Below are positions 37,947 to 51,600 of a stretch of 64,000 bases of DNA, in pieces (within the stretch, counting starts at the first letter, position 1; every line of letters starts with the position of its first letter). The stretch is from Deroplatys truncata (lineage: Eukaryota; Arthropoda; Insecta; Mantodea; Mantidae). The stretch spans positions 63,404,971 through 63,468,970 of the forward strand of contig CM060976.1 in the NCBI GenBank assembly GCA_030765065.1. Direction: 5' to 3'. A program made the position numbers and the translations under genes. The notes under the pieces are model-generated. The model was not told where the DNA came from, searched no databases, and saw only the letters and a list, made by a program, of their open reading frames with translations.

Positions 37947-40900
37947 TGTGTGTGTGTGTGCGTGTGCGCGTGTGCGCGTGTGCGTGTGCATGTGCGTGTG
38001 TGTGTGTGTGTGTGGAAAAAAGTTTGTACAAGTGTACAGAAGCTATTGGTAATAATCGTTCTGTCACACAGGTCGTGTGTAGGATAAGTTTGGAAAAGCA
38101 AAATCGGATCGAAAAATTCAATGCCATAGCCAGGATTTGAACCATGGATCTCCTGGTTTCCAGCTGCTTGCTGCAACCAACTGAACTATCACGGCAACAT
38201 GACATTAACTGGCAATGCAAGTCAGTTGGGGAATTTAATATGCTGGCATTTTGCCGTGTCAGCTTAGTTAGAGTAATCAAAAGAAACTGGTAGATCCATG
38301 TTTCAAATCCCTGCAATGGCATTGAATTATTCAACATGATTCTACCTTTCCAAGCTTTATCTGTATTAACAAGAAGTACATAAAAATGTGCTGTGTTACA
38401 CTCGCATGACCTTCATTACTCTTGTACAAACTATTGTGTGTGTGTTTTTTAAAAAGAATAGTTTGAACACGAGTAGAGAAGGTATTGGTAATAATCGTTC
38501 TTTCACACAGGTCGTGTCTAGGACAGGTTTGGAAAACTAATATCGGATCGAAAAATTCAATGCCAAAGCAGGATTTGAACCATGGTATCTTCTGGTTACG
38601 ATCTGCTTGTTGTAAAAAACTGAGCTATTACACGTGTGTGTCCGTGCGTGTGCGTGTGTGTGTGGAAAAAAAGTTTTACAAGAGAGAGAGTGTGCGTGCG
38701 TGCGTGTGTGTGTGTGTGGTAAAAAAGTTTGTACAAGGGTAGAGAAGGTATTGGTAACAATCGTTTTTTACAGAGGTCGCGTGTAGGACAAGTTTGCAAA
38801 AGTAGGATCGGATCGAAAAATTCAATGCCATAGCCAGGATTTGAACCATGGATCCCCTGGTTTCCAGCTGCTTGCTCTAACGAACTGAGCTATCACGGCA
38901 TCGTGACATTAACTGGCAATGCAAGTCAGTTGGGGAGTTTAATATGCTGGCTTTTTGCCGAGACAGCTTAGTTAGAGTAATCAAAAGAAACTGGTAGATC
39001 CATGGTTCAAATCCCTGCAATGGCATTAAATTATTCAACATGATTCTACCTTTCCAAGCTTTATCTGTATTAACAAGAAGTAGATAAAAATGTGCTGTGT
39101 TACCCTCGCATTACCTTCATTACTCTTGTACAAACTATTGTGTGTGTGTTTTTAAAAAGAATAGTTTGAACACGAGTAGAGAAGGTATTGGTAATAATCG
39201 TTCTTTCACACAGGTAGTGTGTAGGACAGGTTTGGAAAAGTTTAATCGGATCGAAAAATTCAATGCCATCTCCAGGATTTGAACGATGGTATCTTCTGGT
39301 TTCGATTTGCTTGTTGTAATAAACTGAGCTATCACACGTGTGTGTGCATGCGTGTGCGTGTGTGTGGAAAAAAAGTTTTTACAAGAGAGAGAGAGAGAGT
39401 GTGTGTGCGTGCGTGTGTGTCTGTGTGTGTGTGTGTGTGTGTGGAAAAAAAGGTTTGTACAAGGGTAGAGAAGCTGTTGGTAATGATCGTTCTTTCACAC
39501 AGGTGGTGTGTAGGAGAAGTTTGCAAAAGTAGAATCGGATCGAAAATTTCAATGCCATAGCCAGGATTTGAACCATGGATCTCCTGGTTTCCAGCTGCTT
39601 GCTCTAACCAACGGAGCTATCAAGCCAACATGACATTAACTGGTAATGCAAGTCAGTTGGGGAATTTAATATGCTGGCATTTTGCCGTGACAGCTTAGTT
39701 AGAGTAATCAAAAGAAACCGGTAGATCCATGGTTCAAATCCCTGCAATGGCATTGAATTATTCAACATGATTCTACCTTTCCAAGCTTTATCTCTATTAA
39801 CAAGAAGTAGATAAAAATGTGCTGTGGTACCCTCGCATGTCCTTCATTACTCTTGTACAAACTATCCTGTGTGTGTTTTTTAAAAAGAATAGTTTGAACA
39901 AAAGTAGAGAAGGAATTGGTAGTAATCGTTCTTTCACACAGGTCGTGTGTAGGACAGGTTTTGAAAAGTAGAATCGGATCGAAAAATTCAATGCCATAAC
40001 AAGGATTTGAACGATGTTATCTTCTGGTTTCGATCTGCTTGTTGTAAAAACTGAGCTATCACACGTGTGTGTGCGTGCGTGAACGTGTGTGTGTGGAAAA
40101 AAACGTTTTTACAAGAGAGAGAGAGAGAGAGTGTGTGTGTGTGAGTTTGTTTGTTTGTTTGTACAAGGGTAAAAAAACTATTCGTAATAATCGTTCTTTC
40201 ACACAGGTCGTGTGTAGGACAAGTTTGCAAAAGTAAAATCGGATCGAAAAATTCAATGCCAGAGCCAGGATTTGAACCATGGATCTCCTGGTTTCCAGCT
40301 GCTTGCTCTAACCAACTGAGCTATCACGGCAACATGACATTAACTGGTAATGCAAGTCAGTTGTGGAACTTAATAAGCTGGCATTTTGCCGTGAAAGCTT
40401 AGTTAGAGTAATCAAAAGAAACTGGTAGATCCCTGGTTCAAATCCCTGCAATGGCATTGAATTATTCAACATGATTCTACCTTTCCAAGCTTTATCTGTA
40501 TTAACAAGAAGCAGATAAGAAATGTGCTGCGGTACCCTCGCATGACCTTCATTACTCTTGTACAAACTATTGTGTGTGTGTGTGTGTGTTTTTTAAAAAG
40601 AATAGTTTGAACAAGAGTAGAGAAGGTATTGGTAACAGGTACACAGGTCGTGTGTACGACAGGTTTGGAAAAGTAGAATCGGATCGAAAAGCTCAATGCC
40701 ATAACAAGGATTTGAACGATGGTATCTTCTGGTTTCGATCTCCTTGTTGTAAAAACTGAGCTATCACACGTGTGTGTGCGTGCGTGTACATGTGTGTGTG
40801 GAAAAAATAGTTATAACAAGATAGAGAGAGAGAGTGCCTGCGTGCGTGTGTGTGTATGGAAAAATAGTTTGTACAAGAGTAGAGAAGGTATTGGTAATGG

Positions 40901-41123
40901 TTCTTTCACACAGGTCGTGTGTAGGACAGGTTTGGAAAAGTAGAATCGGATCGAAAAATTCAATGCCATAACAAGGATTTGAACGATGCTATCTTCTGGT
41001 TTCGATCTGCTTGTTGTAAAAACTGAGCTATCACACGTGTGTGAGCGTGCGTGTACGTGTGTGTGTGGAAAAAAACGTTTTTACAAGAGAGAGAGAGTGT
41101 GTGTGTGTGTGTGTGTGTGTGAG

Positions 41124-41143
41124 TTTGTTTGTTTGTTTGTTTG
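41124..41143. repeat. (TTTG)5 tract at the end of a type B module
   Basis: A TTTG array follows (GT)n and GAG, just before TACAAGGGTAGAG. The same arrangement is found near 33,687, 35,528, 36,497, 40,146, 45,393, 47,282, 50,544, 52,381 and 53,352, always in modules whose first GT tract contains GTGTACGTG or GTGAACGTG. It therefore marks one module lineage. Confidence 0.9.
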
Positions 41144-43740
41144 TACAAGGGTAGAGAAGCTATTGGTAATAATCGTTCTTTCACACAGGTCGTGTGTAGG
41201 ACAAGTTTGGAAAAGTAAAATCGGATCGAAAAATTCAATGCCAGAGCCAAGATTTGAACCATGGGTCTCCTGGTTTCCAGCTGCTTGCTCTGAACAACTG
41301 AACTATCACGGCAACATGACATTAACTGGGAATGCAAGTCAGTTGGGGAATTTAATATGCTAGCATTTTGCCGTGACAGCTTAGTTAGAGTAATCAAAAG
41401 AAACTGGTAGATCCATGGTTCAAATCCCTGCAATGGCATTGAATTATTCAACATGATTCTACCTTTCCAAGCATTATCGGTATTAACAAGAAGTGGATAA
41501 AAATGTGCTGTGTTACACTCGCATGACCTTCTCTACTCGTGTACAAACTATTGTGTGTATGTGTTAAAAAGAATAGTTTCTACAAGAGTAGAGAAGGTAT
41601 TGGTAATAATTGCTCTTTCACACAGGTCGTCTGTAGGACAAGTTTGGAAAATTAGAATCGGATCGAAAAATTCAATGCCATAGCCAGGATTTGAACGATG
41701 GATCTTATGGTTTTTATTAGTTTGCTCTAACCAACTGAAGTATCGCGCGCGCGGGGTGAGTGTGTGTGTGCGTGTGCATGTGTGTGTTTGTGTGTGGAAA
41801 AAAAGTTTGTACAAGGGTAGAGAAGCTATTGGTAATAATCGTTCTTTCACACAGGTCGTGTGTAGGACAGGTTTGGAAAAGTAGAATCGGATCGAAAAAT
41901 TCAATGCCATAGCCAGGATTTTAACGATGGTATCTTCTGGTTTCGATCTGCTTGTTGTAAAAAACTGAGCTATCACACGTGTGTGCGCGTGCGTGTGCGT
42001 GTGTGAGTGTGGAAAAAAAGCTTTAACAAGAGAGAGAGAGTGTAAGTGCGTGCGTGCGTGTGTGTGTGTGTGTGTGTGTGTGGAAAAAAAGTTTGTACAA
42101 GGATAGACAAGCTATTGGTAATAATCGTTCTTTCACACAGGTCGCGTGTAGGACAAGTTTAGAAAAGTAGAATCGGATCGAAAAATTCAATGCCATAGCC
42201 AGGATTTGAAGCATGGATCTCCTGGTTTCCAGCTGCTTGCTCCAACCAACTGAGCTATCACGGCAACGTGACATTAACTGGCAATGCAAGTCAGTTGGGG
42301 AATTTAATATGCTGGCATTTTGCCGTGACAGCTTAGTTAGAGTAATCAAAAGAAACTGGTAGATCCATGGTTCAAATCCCTGCAATGGAATTGAATTATT
42401 CAACATGATTCTACCTTTCCAAGCTTTATCTGTATTAACAAGAAGTACATAAAAATGTGCTGTGTTACACTCGCATGACCTTCATTACTCTTGTACAAAC
42501 TATTGTGTGTGTTTTTTTAAAAAGAATAGTTTGAACACGAGTAGAGAAGGTATTGGTAACAATCGTTCTTTCACACAGGTCGTGTGTAGGACATGTTTGG
42601 AAAAGTTGAATCAGATCGAAAAATTCAATGCCACAGCCAGGATTTGAACGATGGTATCTTCTGGTTTCCATCTGCTTGTTGTAAAAAACTGAGCTATCAC
42701 ACGTGTGTGTGCCTGCGTGTGCGTGTGTGTGTGGAAAAAAAGTTTTTACAAGAGAGTGAGAGAGTGTGTGTGTGCGTGTGCGCGTGTGTGCGTGTGCATG
42801 TGCATGTGCGTGTGTGTGTGTGTGGAAAAAAAGTTTGTACAAGTGTACAGAAGCTATTGGTAATAATCGTTCTGTCACACAGTTCGTGTGTAGGACAAGT
42901 TTGGAAAAGCAAAATCGGATCGAAAAATTCAATGCCATAACCAGGATTTGAACCATGGATCTCCTGGTTTCCAGCTGCTTGCTGCAACCAACTGAACTAT
43001 CACGGCAACATGACATTAACTAGCAATGCAAGTCAGTTGGGGAATTTAGTATGCTGGCATTTTGCCGTGTCAGCTTAGTTAGAGTAATCAAAAGAAACTG
43101 GTAGATCCATGGTTCAAATCCCTGCAATGGCATTGAATTATTCAACATGATTCTACCTTTCCAAGCTTTAGCTGTATTAACAAGAAGTAAATAAAAATGT
43201 GCTGTGTTACCCTCGCATGACCTTCATTACTCTTTTACAAACAATTGTGTGTGTGTTTTTTAAAAAGAATAGTTTGAACAAGGGTAGAGAAGCTATTGGT
43301 AATAATCGTTCTTTCACACAGGTCGTGTCTAGGACAGGTTTGGAAAACTAATATCGGATCGAAAAATTCAATGCCATAGCAGGATTTGTAGGATGGTATC
43401 TTCTGGTTACGATCTGCTTGTTGTAAAAAACTGAGCTATTACACGTGTGTGTCCGTGCGTGTGCGTGTGTGTGTGGAAAAAAAGTTTTACAAGAGAGAGA
43501 GTGTGCGCTCGTGCGTGTGTGTGTGGAAAAAAAGTTTGTAGAAGGGTAGAGAAGGTATTGGTAACAATCGTTCTTTTACAGAGTTCGCGTGTAGGACAGG
43601 TTTGCAAAAGTAGGATCGGATCGAAAAATTCAATGCCATAGCCAGGATTTGAACCATGGATCTCCTGGTTTCCAGCTGCTTGCTCTAACCAACTGAGCTA
43701 TCAGGCAACATGACATTAACTGGTAATGCAAGTCAGTTGG

Positions 43741-45616
43741 GGAATTTAATATGCTGGCATTTTGCCGTGACAACTTAGTTAGAGTAATCAAAAGAAACTG
43801 GTAGATCCCTGGTTCAAATCCCTGCAATGGCATTGAATTATTCAACATGATTCTACCTTTCCAAGCTTTATCTGTATTAACAAGAAGTAGATAAAAATGT
43901 GCTGTGTTACCCTCGCATTACCTTCATTACTCTTCTACAAAGTATTGTGTGTGTGTTTTTTAAAAAGAATAGTTTGAACAAGAGTAGAGAAGGTATTGGT
44001 AATAATCGTTCTTTCACACAGGTCGTGTGTAGGACAGGTTTTGAAAAGTTGAATCGGATCGAAAAATTCAATGCCATAGCCAGGATTTGAACCATGGATC
44101 TCCTGGTTTCCAGCTGCTTGCTGCAACCAACTTAACTATCACGGCAACATGACATTAACTGGCATTGTAAGTCAGTTGGGGAATTTAATATGCTGGCTTT
44201 TTGCCGTGACAGCTTAGTTAGAGTAATCAAAAGAAACTGGTAGATCCATGGTTCAAATCCCTGCAATGGCATTGAATTATTCTACATGATTCTACCTCTC
44301 CAAGCTTTATCTGTATTAACAAGAAGTAGATAAAATGTGCTGTGTTACCCTCGCATGACCTTCATTACTCTTGTACAAACTATTGTGTGTGTGTGTTTTT
44401 TAAAAAGAATAGTTTGAACACGAGTAGAGAAGGTATTGGTAATAATCGTTCTTTCACACAGGTAGTGTGTAGGACAGGTTTGGAAAAGTTTAATCGGATC
44501 GAAAAATTCAATGCCATCTCCAGGATTTGAACGATGGTATCTTCTGGTTTCGATTTGCTTGTTGTAAAAAACTGAGCTATCACACGTGTTTGTGCGTGCG
44601 TGTGCGTGTGTGTGTTGAAAAAAGTTTTTACAAGAGAGAGAGAGAGAGAGAGAGTGTGTGTGTGGGTGCGTTTGTGTGTGTGTGTGTGTGGAAAAAAAAG
44701 TTTGTACAAGCGTAGAGAAGCTATTGGTAATGATCGTTCTTTCACACAGGTCGTGTGTAGGAGAAGTTTGCAAAAGTAGAATCGGATCGAAAAATTGAAT
44801 GCCATAGCCAGGATTTGAACCATGGATCTCCTGGTTTCCACCTGCTTGCTCTAACCAACTGAGCTATCATGGCAACATGACATTAACTGGTAATGCAAGT
44901 CAGTTGGGGAGATTAGTATGCTGGCATTTTGCCGTGACAGCTTAGTTAGAGTAATCAAAAGAAACCGGTAGATCCATGGTTCAAATCCCTTGCAATGGCA
45001 TTGAATTATTCAACATGATTCTACCTTTCCAAGCTTTATCTCTATTAACAAGAAGTAGATAAAAATGTGCTGTGGTACCCTCGCATGACCTTCATTACTC
45101 TTGTACAAACTATTGTGTGTGTGTTTTTTAAAAAGAATAGCTTGAACAAAAGTAGAGAAGGTATTCGTAATAATCGTTCTTTCACACAGGTCGTGTGTAG
45201 GACAGGATTGGAAAAGTAGAATCGGATCAAAAACTTCAATGCCATAACAAGGATTTGAACGATGGTATCTTCTGGTTTCGATCTGCTTGTTGTAAAAACT
45301 GAGCTATTACACGTGTGTATGCGTGCGTGTACGTGTGTGTCTGGAAAAAAACGTTTTTACAAGAGAGATTGAGAGAGTGTGTGTGTGTGTGAGTTTGTTT
45401 GTTTGTTTGTTTGTACAAGGGTAGAGAAGCTATTGGTAATAATCGTTCTTTCATACAGGTCGTGTGTAGGACAAGTTTGGAAAAGTAAAATCGAAACGAA
45501 AATTTCAATGCCAGATCCAGGATTTGAACCATGGATCTCCTGGTTTCCAGCTGCTTGCTCTAACCAACTGAACTATCACGGCAAAATGACATTAACTGGC
45601 AATGCAAGTCAGTTGA
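43741..45616. repeat. Partial third copy of the start of the type B block
   Basis: Plus elements at 43764, 44203 and 44931 (spacings 439, 728, 709) correspond to 48915, 49353 and 50083 with a constant offset of 5150-5152 bp, and to 32066, 32505 and 33227 near 11.70 kb. Private marks shared are GCCATCTCCAGG in the truncated copy and CCCTTGCAATGG in the plus element at 44931. The block therefore exists three times in the window. Confidence 0.85.
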
Positions 45617-45857
45617 GGAATTTAGTATGCTGGCGTTTTTCTGCGACAGCTTAGTTAGAGTAATCAAAAGAAACTGGTAGATCCATGGTTCAAATCCCTG
45701 CAATGGCATTGAATTATTCAACATGATTCTACCTTTCCAAGCTTTATCTGTATTAACAAGAAGCAGATAAAAATGTGCTGTGTTACCCTCGCATTACCTT
45801 CATTACTCATGTACAAACTATTGTGTGTGTGTTTTTTAAAAAGAATAGTTTGAACAA

Positions 45858-46292
45858 GAGTAGAGAAGGTATTGGAAATAATCGTTCTTTCACACAGTTC
45901 GTGTGTAGGACAAGTAGAATCGGATCAAAAAACTTCATGCCATAGCGAGGCTTTGAACCACGGATCTTCAGGTTTCTATCTGCTTGCTGTAACCAACTGA
46001 GCTATCACGGCAACATGGTATTAGCTGTCAATGTAAGTCAGTTGTGGAATTTAATATGCTGGCATTTGCCGTGATAGCTTAGTAAGAGCAATCAGAAGAA
46101 ACAGGAAGATCCGTTGTTAAAATCCCTGCAATGGCATTGAATTTTTAAACATGAGTATACCTTTCCAAGCTTTATGTGTAATAATAACAAGTAGATGAAA
46201 AATGTGATGTGTTATACTCGCATGACCTTATCTACTCCTGTAAAACTCTGCGTGTGCGTGTGGGTGCTGGTGTGTGTGCGTGTGTGTGTGTG
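45858..46292. repeat. Type A island 1 inside type B
   Basis: Left junction lies within 45,858-45,875 in the shared AGTAGAGAAGGTATTGG stem: before it GAATAGTTTGAACAAGAG (B), after it AAATAATCG and CACAGTTCG (A). Right junction lies within the GT tract at 46,271-46,292, after which GAAAAACGTTTGTACAAGG is type B. The island holds one minus and one plus type A element (plus at 46068-46136). Both switches use sequence common to the two families. Confidence 0.82.
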
Positions 46293-46954
46293 AAAAACGT
46301 TTGTACAAGGGTAGAGAAGCTATTGGTAATGATCATTTTTTCACACAGGTCGTGTGTAGGACAAGTTTGCAAAAGTGGAATCGGATCGAAAACTTCAACG
46401 CCATAGCCAGGATTTGAACCATGGATCTCCTGGTTTCCAGCTGCTTGCTCTAACCAACTGAGCTATCAGGCAACATGACATTAACTGGTAATGCAAGTCA
46501 GTTGGGGAATTTAATATGCTGGCATTTTATCGTAACAACTTAGTTAGAGTAATCAAAAGAAACTGGTAGATCCCTGGTTCAAATCCCTGCAATGGCATTG
46601 AATTATTCAACATGATTCTACCTTTCCAAGCTTTATCTGTATTAACAAGAAGTAGATAAAAATGTGCTGTGTTACCCTCGCATTACCTTCATTACTCTTG
46701 TACAAAGTATTGTGTGTGTGTTTTTTAAAAAGAATAGTTTGAACAAGAGTAGAGAAGGTATTGGTAATAATCGATCTTTCACACAGGTAGTGTGTAGGAC
46801 AGGTTTGGAAAAGTTTAATCGGATCGAAAAATTCAATGCCATCTCCAGGATTTGAACGATGGTATCTTCTGGTTTCGATTTGCTTGTTGTAAAAAACTGA
46901 GCTATCACACGTGTTTGTGCGTGCGTGTGCGTGTGTGTGTGGAAAAACGTTTTT

Positions 46955-46989
<35 letters not shown>

Positions 46990-47746
46990 TGTGTGCGTGC
47001 GTGTGTGTGTGTGTGTGTGGAAAAAAAAGTTTGTACAAGCGTAGAGAAGCTATTGGTAATGATCGTTCTTTCACACAGGTCGTGTGTAGGACAGGATTGG
47101 AAAAGTAGAATCGGATCGAAAAATTCAATGCCATAACAAGGATTTGAACGATGGTATCTTCTGGTTTCGATCTGCTTGTTGTAAAAACTGAGCTATTACA
47201 CGTGTGTATGCGTGCGTGTACGTGTGTGTCTGGAAAAAAACGGCTTTACAAGAGAGATTGAGAGAGTGTGTGTGTGTGTGAGTTTGTTTGTTTGTTTGTT
47301 TGTACAAGGGTAGAGAAGCTATTGGTAATAATCGTTCTTTCACACAGGTCGTGTGTAGGACAAGTTTGGAAAAGTAAAATCGAATCGAAAAATTCAATGC
47401 CAGATCCAGGATTTGAACCATGGATCTCCTGGTTTCCAGCTGCTTGCTCTAACCAACTGAACTATCACGGCAAAATGACATTAACTGGCAATGCAAGTCA
47501 GTTGAGGAATTTAATATGCTGGCATTTTGCTGCGACAGCTCAGTTAGAGTAATCAAAAGAAACTGGTAGATCCATGGTTCAAATCCCTGCAATGGCATTG
47601 AATTATTCAACATGAGTCTACCTTTCCAAGCTTTATCTGTATTAACAAGAAGCAGATAAAAATGTGCTGTGTTACCCTCGCATTACCTTCATTACTCATG
47701 TACAAACTATTGTGTGTGTGTTTTTTAAAAAGAATAGTTTGAACAA

Positions 47747-48678
47747 GAGTAGAGAAGGTATTGGAAATAATCGTTCTTTCACACAGTTCGTGTGTAGGAC
47801 AGGTAGAATCGGATCAAAAAACTCAATGCCATAGCGAGGCTTTGAACCATGGATCTTCTGGATTCTATCTGCTTGCTGTAACCAACTGAGCTATCACGGC
47901 AACATGGCATTAGCTGTCAATGTAAGTCAGTTGTGGAATTTAATATGCTGGCATTTGCCGTGATAGCTTAGTAAGAGCAATCAGAAGAAATAGGAAGATC
48001 CGTTGTTAAAATCCCTGCAATGGCATTGAATTTTTCAACATGAGTATACCTTTCCAAGCTTTATCTGTAATAACAAGAAGTAGATGAAAACTGTGATGTG
48101 TTATACTCGCATGAACTTCTCTACTCCTGTAAAACTCTGCGTGTGCGTGTGTGCGTGCGGGTGCTAGTGTGTGTGCGTGTGCGTGTGCGTGTGCGTGTGT
48201 GTGTTTTTTATTTTTGTTTTTTTTTAGAAAAGAGTAGAGAAGGTATTGGAAATAATCGTTCTTTCACACAGTTCGTGTGTAGGACAAGTAGAATCGGATC
48301 AAAAAACTCAATGCCATAGCGAGGATTTGAACCATGGATCTTCTGGTTTTTATCTGCTTGCTGTAACCAACTGAGCTATCACGGCAACATGGCATTAGCT
48401 GTCAATGTAAGTCAGTTGTGGAATTTAATATGCTGGTATTTGCCGTGATAGCTTAGTAAGAGCAATCAGAAGAAACAGGAAGATCCGTTGTTAAAATCCC
48501 TGCAATGGCATTGAATTTTTAAACATGAGTATACCTTTCCAAGCTTTATGTGTAATAACAACAAGTAGATGAAAAATGTGATGTGTTATACTCGCATGAC
48601 CTTATCTACTCCTGTAAAACTCTGCGTGTGCGTGTGCGTGTGGGTGCTAGTGTGTTTGCTTGCGTGTGTGTGTGTGTG
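47747..48678. repeat. Type A island 2 inside type B
   Basis: Left junction within 47,747-47,763 has the same sequence as island 1. Right junction is in the GT tract at about 48,661-48,678, followed by GAAAAACGTTTGCACAAGG. It contains two plus-strand type A elements (47957-48025 and 48442-48510) and two minus ones. Around 48,205-48,228 the core shows an interrupted T tract (TTTTTTATTTTTG), also seen in type A at about 1231 and 8066. Confidence 0.82.
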
Positions 48679-51600
48679 AAAAACGTTTGCACAAGGGTAG
48701 AGAAGCTATTGGTAATGATCGTTCTTTCACACAGGTCGTGTGTAGGACAAGTTTGCAAAAGTGGAATCGGATCGAAAACTTCAACGCCATAGCCAGGATT
48801 TGAACCATGGATCTCCTGGTTTACAGCTGCTTGCTCTAACCAACTGAGCTATCAGGCAACATGACATTAACTGGTAATGCAAGTCAGTTGGGGAATTTAA
48901 TATGCTGGCATTTTGCCGTGACAACGTAGTTAGAGTAATCAAAAGAAACTGGTAGATCCTTTGTTCAAATCCCTGCAATGGCATTGAACTATTCAACATG
49001 ATTCTACCTTTCCAAGCTTTATCTGTATTAGCAAGAAGTAGATAAAAATGTGCTGTGTTACCCTCGCATTACCTTCATTACTCTTGTACAAAGTATTGTG
49101 TGTGTGTTTTTTAAAAAGAATAGTTTGAACAAGAGTAGAGAAGGTATTGGTAATAATCGTTCTTTCACACAGGTCGTGTGTAGGACAGGTTTTGAAAAGT
49201 AGAATCGGATCGAAAAATTCAATGCCATAGCCAGGATTTGAACCATGAATCTCCTGGTTTCCAGCTGCTTGATGCAACCAACTTAACTATCACGGCAACA
49301 TGACATTAACTGGCATTGTAAGTCAGTTGGGGAATTTAATATGCTGGCTTTTGCCATGACAGCTTAGTTAGAGTAATCAAAAGAAACTGGTAGATCCATG
49401 GTTCAAATCCCTGCAATGGCATTGAATTATTCAACATGATTCTACCTTTCCAAGCTTTATCTGTATTAACAAGAAGTAAATAAAATGTGCTGTGTTACCC
49501 TCGCATGACCTTCATTACTCTTGTACAAACTATTGTGTGTGTGTTTTTTAAAAAGAATAGTTTGAACACGAGTAGAGAAGGTATTGGTAATAATCGTTCT
49601 TTCACGCAGGTAGTGTGTAGGACAGGTTTGGAAAAGTTTAATCGGATCGAAAAATTCAATGCCATCTCCAGGATTTGAACGATGGTATCTTCTGGTTTCG
49701 ATTTGCTTGTTGTAAAAAACTGAGCTATCACACGTGTTTGTGCGTGCGTGTGCGTGTGTGTGTGGAAAAAAGTTTTTACAAGAGAGAGAGAGAGAGTGAG
49801 TGTGTGTGCGTGCGTGCGTGCGTGTGTGTGTGTGTGTGTGTGGAAAAAAAAGTTTGTACAAGCGTAGAGAAGCTATTGGTAATGATCGTTCTTTCACACA
49901 GGTGGTGAGTAGGAGAGGTTTGCAAAAGTAGAATCGGATCGAAAAATTCAATGCCATAGCCAGGATTTGAACCATGGATCTCCTGGTTTCCAGCTGCTTG
50001 CTCTAACCAACTGAGCTATCATGGCAACATGACATTAACTGGTAATGCAAGTCAGTTGGGGAATTTAATATGCTGGCATTTTGCCGTGACAGCTTAGTTA
50101 GAGTAATCAAAAGAAACCGGTAGATCCATGGTTCAAATCCCTTGCAATGGCTTTGAATTATTCAACATGATTCTACCTTTCCAAGCTTTATCTCTATTAA
50201 CAAGAAGTAGATAAAAATGTGCTGTGGTACCCTCGCATGACCTTCATTACTCTTGTAAAACTATTGTGTGTGTGTTTTTTAAAAAGAATAGCTTGAACAA
50301 AAGTAGAGAAGGTATTCGTAATAATCGTTCTTTCACACAGGTCGTGTGTAGGACAGGATTGGAAAAGTAGAATCGGATCGAAAAATTCAATGCCATAACA
50401 AGGATTTGAACGATGGTATCTTCTGGTTTCGATCTGCTTGTTGTAAAAACTGAGCTATTACACGTGTGTATGCGTGCGTGTACGTGTGTGTGTGGAAAAA
50501 AACGTTTTTACAAGAGAGATTGAGAGAGTGTGTGTGTGTGTGAGTTTGTTTGTTTGTTTGTTTGTACAAGGGTAGAGAAGCTATTGGTAATAATCGTTCT
50601 TTCACACAGGTCGTGTGTAGGACAAGTTTGCAAAAGTAGAATCCGATCGAAAAATTCAATGCCATAGCCAGGATTTGAACCATGGATCTCCTGGTTTCCA
50701 GCTGCTTGTTCTAACCAACTGAGCTATCATGGCAACATGACATTAACTGGTAATGCAAGTCAGTTGGGGAATTTAATATGCTGGCATTTTGCTGCGACAG
50801 CTTAGTTAGAGTAATCAAAAGAAACTGGTAGATCCATGGTTCAAATCCCTGCAATGGCATTGAATTATTCAACATGATTCTACCTTTCCAAGCTTTATCT
50901 GTATTAACAAGAAGCAGATAAAAATGTGCTGTGTTACCCTCGCATTACCTTCATTACTCATGTACAAACTATTGTGTGTGTGTTTTTTAAAAAGAATAGT
51001 TTGAACAAGAGTAGAGAAGGTATTGGTAATAATCGTTCTTTCACACAGGTCGTGTGTAGGACAGGTTTGGAAAAGTAGAATCGGATCGAAAAATTCATGC
51101 CATAGCCAGGATTTGAACCATGGATCTCCGGGTTTCCAGATGCTTGCTGCAACCAACTGAACTATCACGGCAACATGACATTAATTGGCAATGCAAGCCA
51201 GTTGGGGAATTTAATATGCTGGCATTTTGCCGTGTCAGCTTAGTTAGAGTAATCAAAAGAAACTGGTAGATCCATGGTTCAAATCCCTGCAATGGCATTG
51301 AATTATTCAACATGATTCTACCTTTCCAAGCTTTAGCTGTATAAACAAGAAGTAGATAGAAATGTGCTGTGTTACTCTCGCATGACCTTCATTTCTCTTG
51401 TACAAACAATTGTGTGTGTGTTTTTTAAAAAGAATAGTTTGAACAAGGGTAGAGAAGCTATTGGTAATAATCGTTCTTTCACGCAGGTCGTGTCTAGGAC
51501 GGGTTTGGAAAACTAGTATCAGATCGAAAAATTCAATGCCATAGCAGGATTTGAACGATGGTATCTTCTGGTTACGATCTGCTTGTTGTAAAAAACTGAG

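Larger units (their letters stand above)
32043..43740. repeat. Type B large block, copy 1
   Basis: Sixteen units starting with plus elements 32066 to 43064. The spacing series 439, 722, 708, 439, 701, 702, 966, 746, 764, 704, 727 recurs from 48,915 as 438, 730, 708, 438, 701, 694, 968, 730, 735, 703, 741. Private variants also match: TAACAGGTACACAGG, and the missing base in GCCATAGCAGGATTTG. Collinearity weakens after about 39.7 kb. The unit at 41,370-42,321 contains a C-type module (CGCGCGCG at 41,744). Confidence 0.85.
45617..48891. repeat. Mixed A/B zone with a local duplication
   Basis: Plus elements at 45640 (B), 46068 (A), 46529 (B, degraded: TTTTATCGTAACAAC), 47529 (B), 47957 (A) and 48442 (A). 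The stretches starting 45617 and 47506 match at an offset of 1889 bp and both switch from B to A at the same place, so one junction was duplicated. The second copy holds one more type A monomer. Before 47529, a 1-kb unit carries two truncated modules and a (GA)15 tract at 46,958-46,987. Confidence 0.82.

Noticed and set aside
41744..41760. CpG island promoter at CGCGCGCG
   Set aside because: The CG run is only about 10 bp and is embedded in a repeat; no gene starts nearby.
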